NCBI GenBank assembly: GCA_022494885.1 | Contig: JAGVSM010003752.1 | Coordinates: 62,001-126,000, forward strand | From: Micrasema longulum | Taxonomy: Eukaryota > Arthropoda > Insecta > Trichoptera > Brachycentridae | Direction of reading: 5' to 3' | DNA: 64,000 nt | Shown here: positions 44,955-56,219 of the stretch, in pieces | How positions within the stretch are numbered: position 1 is the first letter of the stretch | Layout: the number at the start of each line of letters is the position of its first letter | The notes under the pieces: generated by a model | Told to the model about the DNA's origin: nothing | Seen by the model: the letters and a program-made list of their open reading frames with translations, nothing else | Database searches by the model: none | Position numbers and translations under genes: made by a program

Positions 44955-47120
44955 GACCACGCACTTTTGATTTCTTGCGGATAATTCAGGATTCATTCAA
45001 CTTACATTCAGTTTATCGTGAAAAATGGCCTCGTACATTCTACATTCGAGAGCCTTGATTGTAGAAGTAAATAATCATACGATAATTATGTTGAAATACC
45101 TCGAATTTCGTATTATATTAAATGCTAGATAATAAATAATAAGTATCCACTAAAATTTAAGTAGTGAAGTGACTGAACTTCAGTGTAGTATAATTGAAAA
45201 ATAAAATTAATCCACTGCCATTTCATTCCTTACTGATAAATATGAATTAGACAACTTTATTTTGTAAAATAGTTATTTGTGATTATTGCCACCGAATAAA
45301 TTTTCTCGGCTCCGGTTTTTATAATATAATCTTATCACCAATAATTTAATAAATTCCTTGAAACGGATATTTTATCGGGACTCCCCGAGAACGTTCTCGA
45401 ATTAAAGAGACTGCCCCGGGCGTAATTTTCCCGGAGTGCCTTCAGATTTCTGTTTACCCAATCTAGCGCCTCCCACTCTGCTCCGAGAGTCTCAGCTCGA
45501 GTAAATATAGTGAAACTAATACATTTCTGTCCTCTCAAGAGTGCGTAGATACTTGTAAGAGTGCGTGTATTCCTCTCCCGCCCGATGTCCTCTTATACGC
45601 TCTTTTGTGTCAAATCTCACATCCCGCGTGTGACTCTCCCCTGTAAGTTGATATGAAGTGATTCCGGCGCAGTACTAAATTCTTTATCCTTCAACCGATG
45701 TTCTTATCTTCTTTAAGGGTTTTTGACGTATTTCTTGTTTCTTCAGACTATAGGGAAGATTTCTTTTTGTATATAAACCTAAGCTTTTCACGTTGCTTCT
45801 TTATGTTAAAATCAAATAAAATCACGAGTGTTATGTAGGTACCTTAATTTATATTTATACTTTGGTCGTTTATATATTCGTGTTAATCTTTAGCGTAAGT
45901 CTCTAAGTCAGATCTCTACATAATTTGCACCCAGTTAGATGGGGATAGATAAATTAATTAAATGGATGGTACAGTAGAATCGAATTTTTAAGAAGCCCGT
46001 GTTGATGTGCCAGTGCCTGTCGTTTGCGTTAGTAGGCTCGCTAGAATGATTGATATAAAAATAAAGTTTGTTAAAGATTTCAATGCACTGTATGTTATCT
46101 TTCGAACCGTGCAGAGCTGAAAAAGGCAACTCGACAGTATCTGCTCGACGCGACGGTCGTATCTTTTACACGTAATAAACATTTCAGTAATTATCTTTAT
46201 TACCCAGAAGAACATTCCACAATCTCGAAACGTCCATATTATGAGCTTTACTATTCGTAAACAATGGTGAACAGTAGCGGAGTTTACGAGTTCGGGCCCA
46301 GAGTTTACGCCGAACTAAGTCGGTTACATAATACGAAAACAAGATTGCGCAGGCAAAGGTAGTTTCGGGGTTTCCGAGCGAATCGAATGACGTTTTCCGC
46401 GTCGCGCGTCGGGACTAATAGCGTTTTCACCTTGTTTGTGGACGTAATTTGCATTCAGGTTTTCGTATTATTATCCCCAATCTCGAAGCTATCTAAAACA
46501 TGTTCGCCGACAAGTACTACAACACAAATAATTTAACGAAACGCTTAAAGACATTTGCATAATGACTTCGCTCTGTGTCGTAACGTGCGTAAAATTTCTA
46601 CTCTTAACCTGTTTGGATTTCGTTTGAGATCGCTATCTTTTCGACGTCGTTTTTTTGTCATTGTATTTAGTCGGTTTGGGCTAAACGAATTCAACACGTT
46701 GATGACATTCTTGCCAATTTCAATCGGCGAACTTTGTCCACGTTTATCGGTTCATGACCGATGATCCTCGTCTCTGAGCCGCCGTGAAATGTCAGATCAG
46801 TGGCAGAACCTTTGATCCCCGTTCTCCCGGCATAAAATATTTTATGTCACGGATAAAATACACAAGCCGCTCGTTCTGCGCAGTGACATCCTCAATCGGT
46901 CGCTCCACTGAATTAGTTAATACTATGACGGGTAATAAAAAAGGCTACAAAAATACTACGACAAATCGTATGTTCCTTCTTTTGACCTCCTTATGTTACC
47001 GCTTAAATTGGTTTCGATTTCTTTATACTAATTAATGAGCAATTTTTATTACTTCGGCGTTGTCTATAACGTCTAAAAACAATTTCCAATTTTCAAACTT
47101 CTTTTTGGATCAGTTGGTTT
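44955..47120. other. Repeat-poor stretch, probably intron or intergenic
   Basis: No supported exon. The 45335-45560 segment is GC-richer and contains a perfect kappaB-type word (GGGACTCCCC, about 45379-45388), of unknown relevance. Confidence 0.35.
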
Positions 47121-47124
47121 TATT

Positions 47125-47358
47125 ACAATATTTGAGTTTGTCCAAATGTTTGTATACAAAAGACTGGATTTGACCCCCTCGGGAGTCATTAAGATTAACA
47201 AATTACAACAGGGATGGAGAATACCTTAAGGAAGGGAATATGGAAGTCAAGCCATTTACAGGGCTTATGACCTGTCATTGGCTGGTTTAAGTGGGCACTT
47301 TAAACATTGTGTAAGAGTTACCATTTTGCCTATGTTTGAACATCCATATTTCTTTAAT
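47125..47358 (+). repeat. Repeat A, collinear copy
   Basis: Runs from the head (TTTGAGTTTGTCCAAATG) through the arm (AAGGAAGGGAATATGGAAGT) and body (CAGGGCTTATGACCTGTCAT) to GAACATCCATATTT. It gives the clearest plus-strand reading of the family. Confidence 0.85.
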
Positions 47359-47360
47359 TC

Positions 47361-47952
47361 TTGAATGGGTATGTCGTTCGTTGAATGAACATTTAACAAA
47401 AGTATTGAACGTCGCTTAGTTTATTTAATTTGAATATAACAGTATTAATTGATTTATTTAGTAATATGAAAGTTAGACTAGGATAGGTTGGGTTAAGTTT
47501 TGAAAAAATTGTATTACTTAATAATTAATCGTTAACTTTGCTTAATAAGTAAAGTAATAAAACTATTTTTTATTTAATTGAACCCAACCTATTCTCACCT
47601 GTCGGTGACGGCCTCGTGGCGTAATGGTCAGCGCGTCTGCCTACCGTTAAAGAGGTCTCGAGTTCGATTCCCGACATGTATTTACACACTAGAATATTTT
47701 ATAGTCCCTAAACTGGTACCTGAAGCGTAAGACTGATCATCTTACCTTCATGTCACAAAAATGATAAAGATGCGCTGCGATTGGTGTACCAATGCAGTGC
47801 CCTAATGCACCATTAGGTGCGGAAAGGGATTGATGATGATCCTAACCTAACCCGACGGCTTTTGGTTCGGCCGTTTCCCAAGGGCTAGATTACAACCAGC
47901 CAACACGTTGAACGTATCTGAATTCATTCAACAAATGGCCTAACCATTCAGC
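47361..47952. mobile_element. MITE split by a SINE
   Basis: Left end TTGAATGGGTATGTCGTTCG and right end (reverse complement) GCTGAATGGTTAGGCCATTT are imperfect inverted repeats continuing into TTGAATGAA on both sides. GGTTGGGTTAAG and CCTAACCTAACCC form inner inverted blocks. SINE S1 (47605-47845) lies between them, so the MITE is older. Confidence 0.65.
47605..47845 (+). repeat. SINE S1, full copy with tRNA-like head
   Basis: The head has an A box-like TGGCGTAATGGTCAGCGCG and a B box GAGTTCGATTCC (about 47653-47664), the internal RNA polymerase III promoter of tRNA-derived SINEs. The body (ACTGGTACCTGAAGCGTAAG, then ATGTCACAAAAATGATAAAG and GTGCCCTAATGCACCA) matches pieces at 10.74 and 33.71 kb. 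It ends in TTGATGATGAT. Stem pairing is too poor for a functional tRNA. Confidence 0.85.
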
Positions 47953-48199
47953 TGAATGCCGGCGTTTAATGAACAGCTTAGCCCCCCAGTTTAGCGGCGG
48001 ATTTAAACCACATATTCGGCGGTGTTAAATTAGACTTTTTAAATACATTTTATATTTTTCTTTATTTAACACGACCTTGCAGCGTTGTCTCCGGAGTATT
48101 TTTTAGCACAGTCTTTTAAGATTTATTGCACTAGTTAGTTAGAGCACTAATGTTTTTGTAGACGAACAACTAAAAATTGTAAAAAAATGTAGTAAACAT

Positions 48200-48345
48200 G
48201 GACATAATACGAGAATATCATATGGAACTTTCTAAAACAAGACAAGGACAGTCGAGACTAATAAACCGGGGACTGAAATTATACAATAAACTACCAGACA
48301 AAACTAGACAAAAAATTAATGTAATAATCCGTAAGGGTTAATAAA
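48200..48345 (+). pseudogene. LINE-J: RT C-terminal fragment
   Basis: The frame reads MELSKTRQGQSRLINRGLKL then YNKLPDKTRQKIN and a stop. This is the G.KLYN.LP motif at the end of Jockey/CR1-like reverse transcriptases, preceded by HGHNTR in another frame. About 45 codons remain. Confidence 0.8.
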
Positions 48346-48960
48346 TACATTTTAAAAAACAGTATAATTTTCATTTGATAAATAAACGTGAAGAGTTAGC
48401 CAAGTGCACTTTTAGGTACCTAGTACCTGCATAGTACATAGTTCTCGCTTTCAGCTTCAATCAGTACCTGACATGGGCGGTGGTGGCAGTGGGAACTCCG
48501 ACAGTAAGTTTAGTGTCGGGGCTGCACCTTTCCGCGTTGTTGTGGCCGGCTGTATAATTTGCTCGAAAAGGCCAACGCGTTAGCGGGATTTATATATAAA
48601 TTGATATAAATTAGCGGCGTTTTCCCGCATAACGAGGCACTCGCGGGGCCCGCTAATGGCCGCGCTGTGTGGCGTTGTTTGAATAAGCGCGCATTCAAAT
48701 TTTATGCAGATTTTCACACAACACCACAGCTCTCTCGGAATGTGTTTGGAATCTCAAGTGGCGAAGCTCAACAGTTTCTAGATTATTCCACTTGCCACCC
48801 TTTTAGGGCTCAAATCTTTGCAGATCTGCTTTTTCAAGAGAAGTAAAAATCAACGCTTTTGTCTCATCTTTTCAATAATATTTATGTTTAGCTAGCCTGT
48901 TCACATGTAATTGATGAACAATATTGAAATATAACAAATTGTAATAAAATAAATAAACCT
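48346..48960. other. Unassigned sequence with a GC-rich patch
   Basis: 48470-48690 is GC-rich and open on the minus strand (48698-48510) without recognisable domains. Confidence 0.3.
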
Positions 48961-48966
48961 TTTTTT

Positions 48967-49130
48967 GGCGTGATACCGTGTGCGTTGGATTGTTCCGACG
49001 TTTCGGCCATCTTCGGTGTAAACTGGAACTGAAGATGGCTCCTGCAATGGTAGCCGAAACGTCGGAACAAAGCCAACACACACGGTATCACCCAAAAAGA
49101 AACATATTGATAACTGTGACCGTGAAAACC
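48967..49130. repeat. Repeat P as a head-to-head inverted pair
   Basis: Arms 48972-49007 and 49053-49089 are inverted copies over about 36 bases (GATACCGTGTG.GTTGG and TTCCGACGTTTCGGC). The right arm continues as the repeat P seen at 37.97 kb. Between them lies GAAGATGGCTCC. The three short antisense open frames here are by-products. Confidence 0.85.
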
Positions 49131-49144
49131 TTCGCATCTATTTA

Positions 49145-49530
49145 AATAAAACAATTTTGTTTTTAACAACTTATTTTTTGTACAGACCGGTTTCCAAGCT
49201 ATACAAGCGTCTTTATCAAGGTATACTCAACTAAAGAATTATATTCTATTTTATTTGATCAATATTGTGCTTCGTATGGAACTAATAAATCAAGTCTCTT
49301 TGTCTTGTAAGGATGGGAAGCGTAATTTAAGATTAATACGCTCTATAAACTTGACAGGTGTGGACTAAAGGAAATATTGTTTATTAATTTGGTAAATTTT
49401 TTTTTCCTATTATGAATCGCTTTTTTAATTTCTAAGATTTCCAAGTTGTCTAATTTTAAGTACCGGTAATCGGTAGAAAAACATAAGTGGTTAAAAACAA
49501 AGCTGTATTATTTATTTTATTATAATCAAT
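49145..49530. repeat. Repeat Q pair in inverted orientation
   Basis: Minus-oriented unit 49145-49215 (TTTTGTTTTTAACAACTTAT, GACCGGTTTCCAAGCTATAC) and plus-oriented unit 49463-49530 (ACCGGTAATCGGTAGAAAAA, AAGTGGTTAAAAACAAAGCT) enclose about 250 bases. The same P, Q-minus, Q-plus order occurs at 37.97-39.66 kb, where other elements lie inside. Confidence 0.7.
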
Positions 49531-49649
49531 AACCACCAAGTAAGTGCTTCAAATATAAAATTTAAAACAAATTGTGATTATCATACCAATGTCAAATGTA
49601 TCGTTTATTGTTTGTTCTCGTAAACCATAATAAATAAAATAAAATAAAT

Positions 49650-49850
49650 AAAAGTTCATTTTTTTTTGCGCTACAACAGGCCAGGAGGCCCGGCCCATTA
49701 ATAATGAATAATAGTACGTAATACCCAGTCTTGATAAAAACTTCTTATTTTGTGTTTTCATCGGGAATCGAACCCGGAACCTGCCGTATGTGAGTCAAAC
49801 TGCAGTTTTCGTGTAGGCGCCACGAATGCTCGTTCTGGTGAACCCGCTGT
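49650..49850 (-). repeat. SINE S2, copy 1
   Basis: Minus-strand B box GGGTTCGATTCCCG (49760-49775), then CACAAAAT and the body GGCCTCCTGGCCTGTTGTAG, then an A-rich tail (TAAAATAAAATAAATAAAA). It matches 58.02-58.18 kb. The A box region is decayed. Confidence 0.8.
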
Positions 49851-49854
49851 ACGT

Positions 49855-50195
49855 CACAATTCGGAGCTCATCCAAAAGATCCAAGGTTTGTCAATTCATA
49901 AGTCATGGCATGATTTTTTTTTCATTTCGTAGATTAATTAATCGAAAATATATTTAGCGCAGTGCTAGTTTTTAGATTATTCGCAAAGTTTATTTTACTG
50001 AAAATAATTAAATTACTTTGTGCTGTATTCATTTTTCTGTTTTATTTATTTTATAAAGTATTCACGAAGTAAATATCGATCTTTAAGAAATATTATACGG
50101 TTTACGTAAAAATCTTTTTATTTTTTCAAAGGAAAGGAAATATTAGCGTTCTTATAATTTCCCCAAATTTTTCAATTTTGAACGAGTTGTAAATA
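49855..50195. other. Unassigned AT-rich sequence
   Basis: Nothing recognised. Confidence 0.4.
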
Positions 50196-50199
50196 ATTA

Positions 50200-50345
50200 A
50201 CTATTAGAAAATGAAAATCGAGTTGGGGTAATGTGGGACTCGAACCTCGGACCAATTGACTATTAGAAAATGAAAATCGAGTCGGGGTAAAGTGGGACTC
50301 GAACCTCGGTCCTCTGATCCGTGAGTCCGCAACACTAGCCACGTC
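50200..50345 (-). repeat. SINE S3 head with a 59-bp tandem duplication
   Basis: The minus strand has an A box-like GACGTGGCTAGTGTTGCGGA and B box GAGGTTCGAGTCCC. A 59-base unit containing the B box is duplicated in tandem (50200-50258 and 50259-50313), so two B boxes (minus GGTTCGAGTCCCAC) lie in a row. It is probably a decayed tRNA-derived element. Confidence 0.7.
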
Positions 50346-50349
50346 AAAT

Positions 50350-50665
50350 TTCATTTTTATTTATTTATTTTATTTTATTACAATTTTGTAAATGTATATT
50401 TGTATTTTAATGTTTCCTACTATGTGTTACGTTTCCTGTGTTGAAGAAAAAAACTATTCTTGTGTACATAATAGGGAGTCAAGTCTTACAATTATGTGCT
50501 TCTTTCTTTTGGTTGATAAATATTTTTAGATAAAGAAATACAAAATATCCATAGTTTTTAATGATATAATTAAATAATTAATAAGAATTATTATAATGCT
50601 AAATATTTTGTATTCCTTGCTGTACTTTTTATTTCCTCTATTCTTATCATTAAAGTACATAAAAT
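50350..50665 (-). pseudogene. LINE-C copy 2: RT C-terminus and 3' UTR
   Basis: The minus strand reads DKNRGNKKYSKEYKIF, the counterpart of copy 1, then diverges. The UTR shares TTATGTACACAAGAAT and GGAAACGT, followed by an A-rich AAATAAATAAATAAAA end adjoining SINE S3. Confidence 0.8.
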
Positions 50666-50669
50666 ATAA

Positions 50670-51180
50670 TGGTGTTTAGTTGTTTATAATTTTGGAATTA
50701 ATATATTACCAATTTCTCTACGTCGCGTACTTACACTTTGTGACAGAAACATTATAATAAATGTTGTCCTTACGAATTTAAAGTAAACAATTATTTTTAT
50801 TTACTTAAAAATAAGTTGTTCTGGTAGAAAGAACCTTTTGTATGAATCCAATGGCACCGCCCCGCACTCCGAACGCTAACTCGATATAAATATTATTATG
50901 CAAAATGTGAAAAGTGGCGATAGGGCCTTCATTACGACCTGCAGGAAGTTTATGTCGACAACGCTCATAAAGGGAGCTATTTAGAAAGTAAACATTTCCA
51001 CTGGAAATGGTTCCACTTCTCTTAAACTATTATCACAATACACGTTTGAAAGCTTCCATCGCGTGTTATTCCTAGTCTACACACTGTACATATCAGCCAG
51101 GGGTCTCCTTAGCTCCGAGGTAGGTATATGAGTTAATTTATTTATTTTATTCGCACGCATATCTGTAATGCGTTTATTAT
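50670..51180. other. Unassigned sequence
   Basis: Nothing recognised. Confidence 0.4.
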
Positions 51181-51183
51181 TTA

Positions 51184-51395
51184 CGGCGATCTCCGTGGTG
51201 TAGTGGTTAAGAGACGCTCGACTCACACACGAAAGGTTCCGGGTTTGATTCCCGGTGAGAGCACAAAAAAATAGTTTTTTCAATCTTGGGTATTCTTTGC
51301 TGTAATCTTTCTGGTTGGTTTCGTGGGCGTGTATTGTGCTTCATCGAAACATCCAATTTTAACTGCGACAAATAATTTTTATTTTTCATTAATTG
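51184..51395 (+). repeat. SINE S2, copy 2 (best head)
   Basis: A box GTGGTGTAGTGGTTAAGA (51195-51212) and B box CGGGTTTGATTCCCGG (51239-51254), with GACTCACACACGAAAGGTTC between. GAGAGCACAAAAAAATAG follows, as in the other S2 copies. The head resembles a tRNA but does not fold into a full cloverleaf by eye. The body diverges after about 51290. Confidence 0.85.
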
Positions 51396-51399
51396 TTAA

Positions 51400-52455
51400 G
51401 TTTAATCGTTTTCAGTTATATAATGAACAATGTTATCCCGTCCAAATATAGCGAGCATAGAACATATCACGTTATTCGAATAGATCGACAAGTAATATCT
51501 GCGTTAACAATCCACACTCTACGTGTCTTCTTCCACTATGAATGTGAGGGGGTTCCTACGCAGCTCTGCGAGAATATGCGAAATTTACGTCCTTATATTA
51601 TTAACTCCTTAAGCGTTCCGGTAGTCGTATGTTTTTATCGGTACCAATAATAAAGCCCCGTTCCTCGTCCGCCTCTAAGGATGAAACATCGCTAGATACG
51701 TTCTTTAGATGACATTCGCAATCTCTCTTATCTTAGTGACAACTAATTAATGTCCACTCTGAGACGATTTACCTAGGTACTACCTTTTTAGTGAGAACAG
51801 GCGTAGATACTTTTCAATAATTCTATTTTCTCGTTTAATTAATCACAGTTTAAGTGGCCACAAAGAACGTGATAGTGAAAAATATTCCACGACGCCGCGC
51901 CTTTTATAAATATTTATATATTCAATATCAGTATGACATCTATTCGTTTTACTTTTCTAAGACTGGCGATTTCAATAATTATGGATCTATTTTTCGACTT
52001 CGTTGTATACTTATGTTACAAATGACATTTAAATAGATTTTTAAAGATTGAAGAGGTCTACATTCATTTCCAAGTAATATTTAAGGAATAATAATTTTTC
52101 GTTTGATTTGATAACGAATAATATATATATCTTTAAGTGGCGAAATGGAGTTCCGAGGGTTGCCCTCACACCTCCATATTCTATGGTGAGTCATGGCTTT
52201 GGGATGGGTTGTATTGTCCCCGATATACGGGGTGCCTCATAGGTCTTTTGATGGTGGGCTGATAAATATATATATTTTTTATTTACTTATTTGGTTATCT
52301 TTTAAAAAATATTCTAAAAGAAAGAAGTTTTTTTTTTTAATACATTTTAAATTTAAGAAATCAACGAATAATATTATGCAGGTTCGTATTTTTATATCTC
52401 ATTTAGCAAACCTTTCCCATAGAAACATTTTTACTGATCTCACAAAGTCGTAAAC
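51400..52455. other. Unassigned sequence
   Basis: Open frames 51393-51650 and 52193-52453 have no recognisable domains. Confidence 0.3.
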
Positions 52456-52457
52456 TT

Positions 52458-52985
52458 ATGCCATTTAGTAGGAAAATATCGCATACTACGAATACCGATA
52501 AAAATATATGAAATGGATTCAGAAAAATTAATCGTATTTTCAAAATCAATATGTATATTTTGGAGAAATGTTTTCATACATAACTTGACAAAATAAATTA
52601 TAAAAAATATGTCCTAGAAAAATGTGACATGTTTGGCATTAATAATTGTGGCGTCAAGATTCATGTCGGTGTTCTATAAAAAAATAAACGGTTACGAACA
52701 AAGTTCAAAATAAACATGAATCGTGGCGTAATAGGGGCGTGGCCAATGCACCGACCGTTTTATTTATTTATTTATTTTATATACGGCCTGAGCCCTTTAC
52801 AACAATTTTTATTTTACGCGAGAATTTAAAATTATAAATTAAACAATATTTTTTTACGCTACTAATAAGTAGATTTTTTTTCCTGGACAGTATTTCATAG
52901 ACAATTATTATTTCAAAATTGTAAAAAAAAGCTATATTTTCGTATTATTATACCAACGAAATTTTATGTATAAACCAAATATATT
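52458..52985 (+). repeat. Dispersed repeat R, copy 2 (uninterrupted)
   Basis: Shares with copy 1 ACCGATAAAAATATATGAAA, TTTCAAAATCAATATG, ACGTCAAGATTCAT-like, GGGGCGTGGCCAATG and ACAGTATTTCATAGAC in the same order. A (TTTA)n run (52762-52782) is specific to this copy. Confidence 0.8.
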
Positions 52986-52989
52986 TGTA

Positions 52990-53350
52990 TTTATTAAAAT
53001 AGTTGTACGTTATTAAAAGTACAATTTTTTTTTAAATATATTCCTTCACGACGGGGTGAAGCGCATTATTTTTTAGAAATTAAACTTTCTACTTTTAAAT
53101 TGCTGCTAAATCAAAAACTATTCAAGAAGTTTTTAAACCGTTTCCGAATAAAATTCCGTTTCTTATAAACGTGTTTTAAATGCTATGTTTGCCTTCGGCT
53201 TCGAAACTTTGTTCAACTGCGATATAAAGCTTTAAGTATAGTTTATAGAACTGGAAGCAAATCAGCCTCTTTAGCGCTCAATACGATAGGATTTCTAAAT
53301 GTTACATAAATATCGCCACCTTTCATAATATCCCTATGTCACGTTAAAGG
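52990..53350. other. Unassigned sequence
   Basis: No gene or repeat recognised. Confidence 0.4.
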
Positions 53351-53362
53351 GATACTCTATAC

Positions 53363-53958
53363 CAGTGGTCTCCAAACTCAATAAGGATGTGAGCTACTTT
53401 CAGAAATTGAACTTGTCTGGTGAGCTACCTATACAAATTCCCCCTTCTTATAGTTTTTTTATCATCGGTCCTTATCGTACAATACATAATATTTGCATAT
53501 TAGCTTAAATAAATAAGAACATTCGATTAACAATAAAACATAAAATGCGTACTTTAAATATTTATTTATGATCAAAATAAAAATTTAAAGTAGGTGTGAA
53601 TAAAAATTAATAAAAAATAAAAGTCAAAATAAAGAGTAAAAATAATTAGTGAAAAGAATGACATTTACTTTCCTCCAAAATTTTTTCAATTCTCGGTGAG
53701 TACCTTGTCACTTCCATCCGAATGCAATTATCAAGATGTGAATCTGTGTCTGTTTCTATATTTACTCTCAACAACCTTCATAGTGAAAAACGTTAACAGT
53801 AACCTTTTAAGCATTTCGTTGAAATTTTAGCACATATTAAATTTATTTTCGGAGTTCAATAATAAAATTTATTAGGAAAATTTAATATCCTACGCGAGCC
53901 ACCGAAAAAGCCTCGGCGAGCTACCGGTAGCTCAACAGCTACCGTGTGGCGATCACTG
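53363..53958 (-). mobile_element. hAT deletion element, 596 bp, with perfect 8-bp target duplication
   Basis: The ends are CAGTGGTCTCCAAACT (left) and CAGTGATCGCCACACG (right, reverse complement). CTCTATAC flanks both sides exactly (53355-53362 and 53959-53966), the 8-bp duplication of hAT transposition. Inside, the minus strand keeps the transposase C-terminus: FTMKVVESKYRN, then in a shifted frame DSHLDNCIRMEVTRYSPRIE and EKILEESKCHSFH with a stop, matching the hAT dimerisation region tail. The catalytic core is deleted. The intact duplication implies a comparatively recent insertion. Confidence 0.93.
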
Positions 53959-53969
53959 CTCTATACTAT

Positions 53970-55060
53970 ATACCTAACGTGTAGTTTTTCGGACCTAAAC
54001 TGTATGAAAATAAACGAGACAATATACTCTAATTTTCTATGTAAGTAGGTATACGTTTTGAATTCAACGTGATGAAAAAAATCTTGTACACATTTTTCTG
54101 TAATGAAAAATATCAAACAAACGAACGCTAAACATTCCTTTGAAATAATCTGGATCCCTGTAAAAAGTGAATACAGTCTAGATTTAACCAGTTGTCTCGC
54201 GTTTCCAAATACCTTTTTAAGGAATGCGACAGAAGTATTTTATTATTAACTTATTTGCGAAATTATTTAAAATTACCCTTCACAAATTGAAGTTATTGTA
54301 TTTAACTTTTCCGTAGAGAATCTCATTACTTTGTTTATTGAACTAAAAAGGTTACTTGCGTAATATTGCTATATTTATTAACCCGTTCCAGTTATCGGAG
54401 GCCCAATATTTGCTTTCAATTCACTACGACTTGGGCGGAGCCATTTTAATAAAGCGAGAAGTTTATGTCATAATTTGTTCCATCTCTATCTATTTCGAGT
54501 ACTTACCACCCACCCGAGGCTACCCCTCCATCCGCTCGTCCTTGGATCGTCCGCGTAAATCTTAGATTTTTTTACTATTTTATTATTAGGTAACCATCGA
54601 AATATCCCAAGTTTACTTCGCAAAATTGATTATTAAATACGACATTTTTCATCCCGAAGATACGAGTAGTCCAAGGTTTTCAGAAGAAATATATCAAGGA
54701 CGTTTTGTGCCTACGAATAAAAAGATGTTATTTTTATTTTACGTGATGCTTTTAAAAACTCCGACTAAACTTGTTTACCGCCAATAGTAATTCCACTCCA
54801 ATACACATGTTTATCTCCTTAATGTAAATTGTATTTACAAAAAGCGTATATTTTGGATTTATCTCATGCAAATTGACATTTTGATAATAGTGTACCGAGT
54901 AATTTTTATTTGTAACTATATACTTAAATATAAGTTATTATATCATTACAATGGAATTCCGTCAACAATTGTCAATAAATAACTTAAATCAAACTTTGAT
55001 AATTGTATTAAAACGCTCTAGAAGTGCAAAGTGCAAAATTTTGCAAATCTTTGTTCTTCT
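53970..55060. other. Unassigned AT-rich sequence
   Basis: No supported gene; the plus frame 54356-54565 has no recognisable domain. Confidence 0.35.
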
Positions 55061-55064
55061 ACTT

Positions 55065-55450
55065 CACGTGTCATGTCGGGTCCTCCCGACGGCGACGACC
55101 ACTATCCTGAGCAGTGCAAAACAGCACCTCTTCACTAATTCTGGTCCATGCTCGGATGTTTCGAAGCCAGGGAAGGATCTTCCCCTTCATTACAAGCTGA
55201 AGTATGGCATATTTATCACCTCTCAACACATGGCCACAATATGAAATCTTACGGAGCTTAACAGTGGTAAATAGTTCTTTACTAGTATTGGCTCTATGTT
55301 ATACTTCATTGTTGGTTATCATATCAGTCCAAGATATTCGTAACATTCTACGGTGGATCCACATTTCAAATGCTTCAAGGCAGTTTATAATTTTGACTTT
55401 AAGAGTCCACGCCTCTACACCGCACAGTAAGACATACCATTTATACCATT
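55065..55450 (-). pseudogene. LINE-K: RT C-terminal relic
   Basis: The minus strand reads LLCGVEAWTLKVKI, LEAFEMWIHRRMLRISWTDM and ITNNEV, then a stop and LRKISYCGHVLRGDKY, GKILPWLRNIRAWTRIS and a stop. These are the ordered C-terminal motifs (YG.E.WTL, EAFEMW..RR.L.I.W, GH..R, WL.N.R.WT) of non-LTR reverse transcriptases. About 125 codons survive with one main interruption. It is the source of two overlapping plus-strand antisense open frames. Confidence 0.9.
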
Positions 55451-55564
55451 AGACCATTCGTTGTCTCAGCAGGTTTATACTATCGTCACAAAGAAAAAAT
55501 ATTTGTTGCGTAGTTTAATTTTTTTAATTTTGTTAATCTGTGACTCATTCCATGTGAAGTTTTT

Positions 55565-56215
55565 CGGAATACACGCATAAGGTACATTTTTGGTCTTAGG
55601 AAATATGACCACATCTCTGATTATCGTAGGCAACTGAAATGGCTCAAAATTAGACAGCGGAGAGACTATCACTCCCTCTCACTTCTGTTCAATGTACTTC
55701 ATAGTCCTAACGCTCCTATATACCTGCGTGAAAAATTTCAACGCTTATCAGTTCATGGTTTACCTCTTCGTTCTAATTCTCAAGGCACTCTCTTAATACC
55801 CATCCACAATTCCTCTTTCTTCTCTAACTCATATAGTGTCCATGCGGCTCGACTGTGGAATCATCTCCCATCCACCATCAAAGATGTTACTACATTATCT
55901 CTGTTTAAATCACGTCTGAAGAAATATCTCCTTTCTTTTCCTTAATCTCTCCTCCTTTCCTTTTTCCTCTTTCCCCTTTTTTCCTTTTTCCCATTGAGTA
56001 ATAGTTTTGATTTAAGGTAATTTATAAACAAATACGTTTATTTTTATAAATTTTAAGCTTTTTAATCTTTTTTTTTCTATTGAATATGTTCTGTAACTTG
56101 AATTATAAAAATCAAACTTTTATTTTATTGGTTGGTTGGAAGAAATTTCCATTTGGCAATAAGCCCGCCAATGTACAAATAACATTATGTACAAAAAGTT
56201 AAATAAAAAGAAATT
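55565..56215 (+). pseudogene. LINE-A copy 4: longest RT C-terminus with full 3' UTR
   Basis: Open from RIRYIFGLRKYDHISDYRR through LSLLFNVLHSPNAPIYLREK, SVHGLPLRSNSQGTLLI, HAARLWNHLPSTIKDVTTLS and LFKSRLKKYLL to a stop near 55943. This is the intact C-terminal part of a Jockey/CR1-like reverse transcriptase. The UTR has a C/T-rich segment and the signature TTTGGCAATAAGCCCGCC (56153-56170), then an A-rich end. It is 5'-truncated but the surviving frame is clean, so it is younger than the 38.9-kb copy. Confidence 0.93.
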
Positions 56216-56219
56216 AAAA

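Noticed and set aside
45379..45388. Perfect kappaB word GGGACTCCCC as a regulatory site
   Set aside because: A single short word in the absence of a gene has no evidential weight.
47605..47690. Functional tRNA genes at 47.6, 49.8, 50.3, 51.2 and 58.1 kb
   Set aside because: Only the A and B boxes are kept; acceptor and anticodon stems do not form, and shared bodies with tails show they are SINEs.
54951..55452. Two overlapping plus-strand frames of 97 and 82 codons
   Set aside because: They are antisense shadows of the LINE-K reverse transcriptase on the minus strand.
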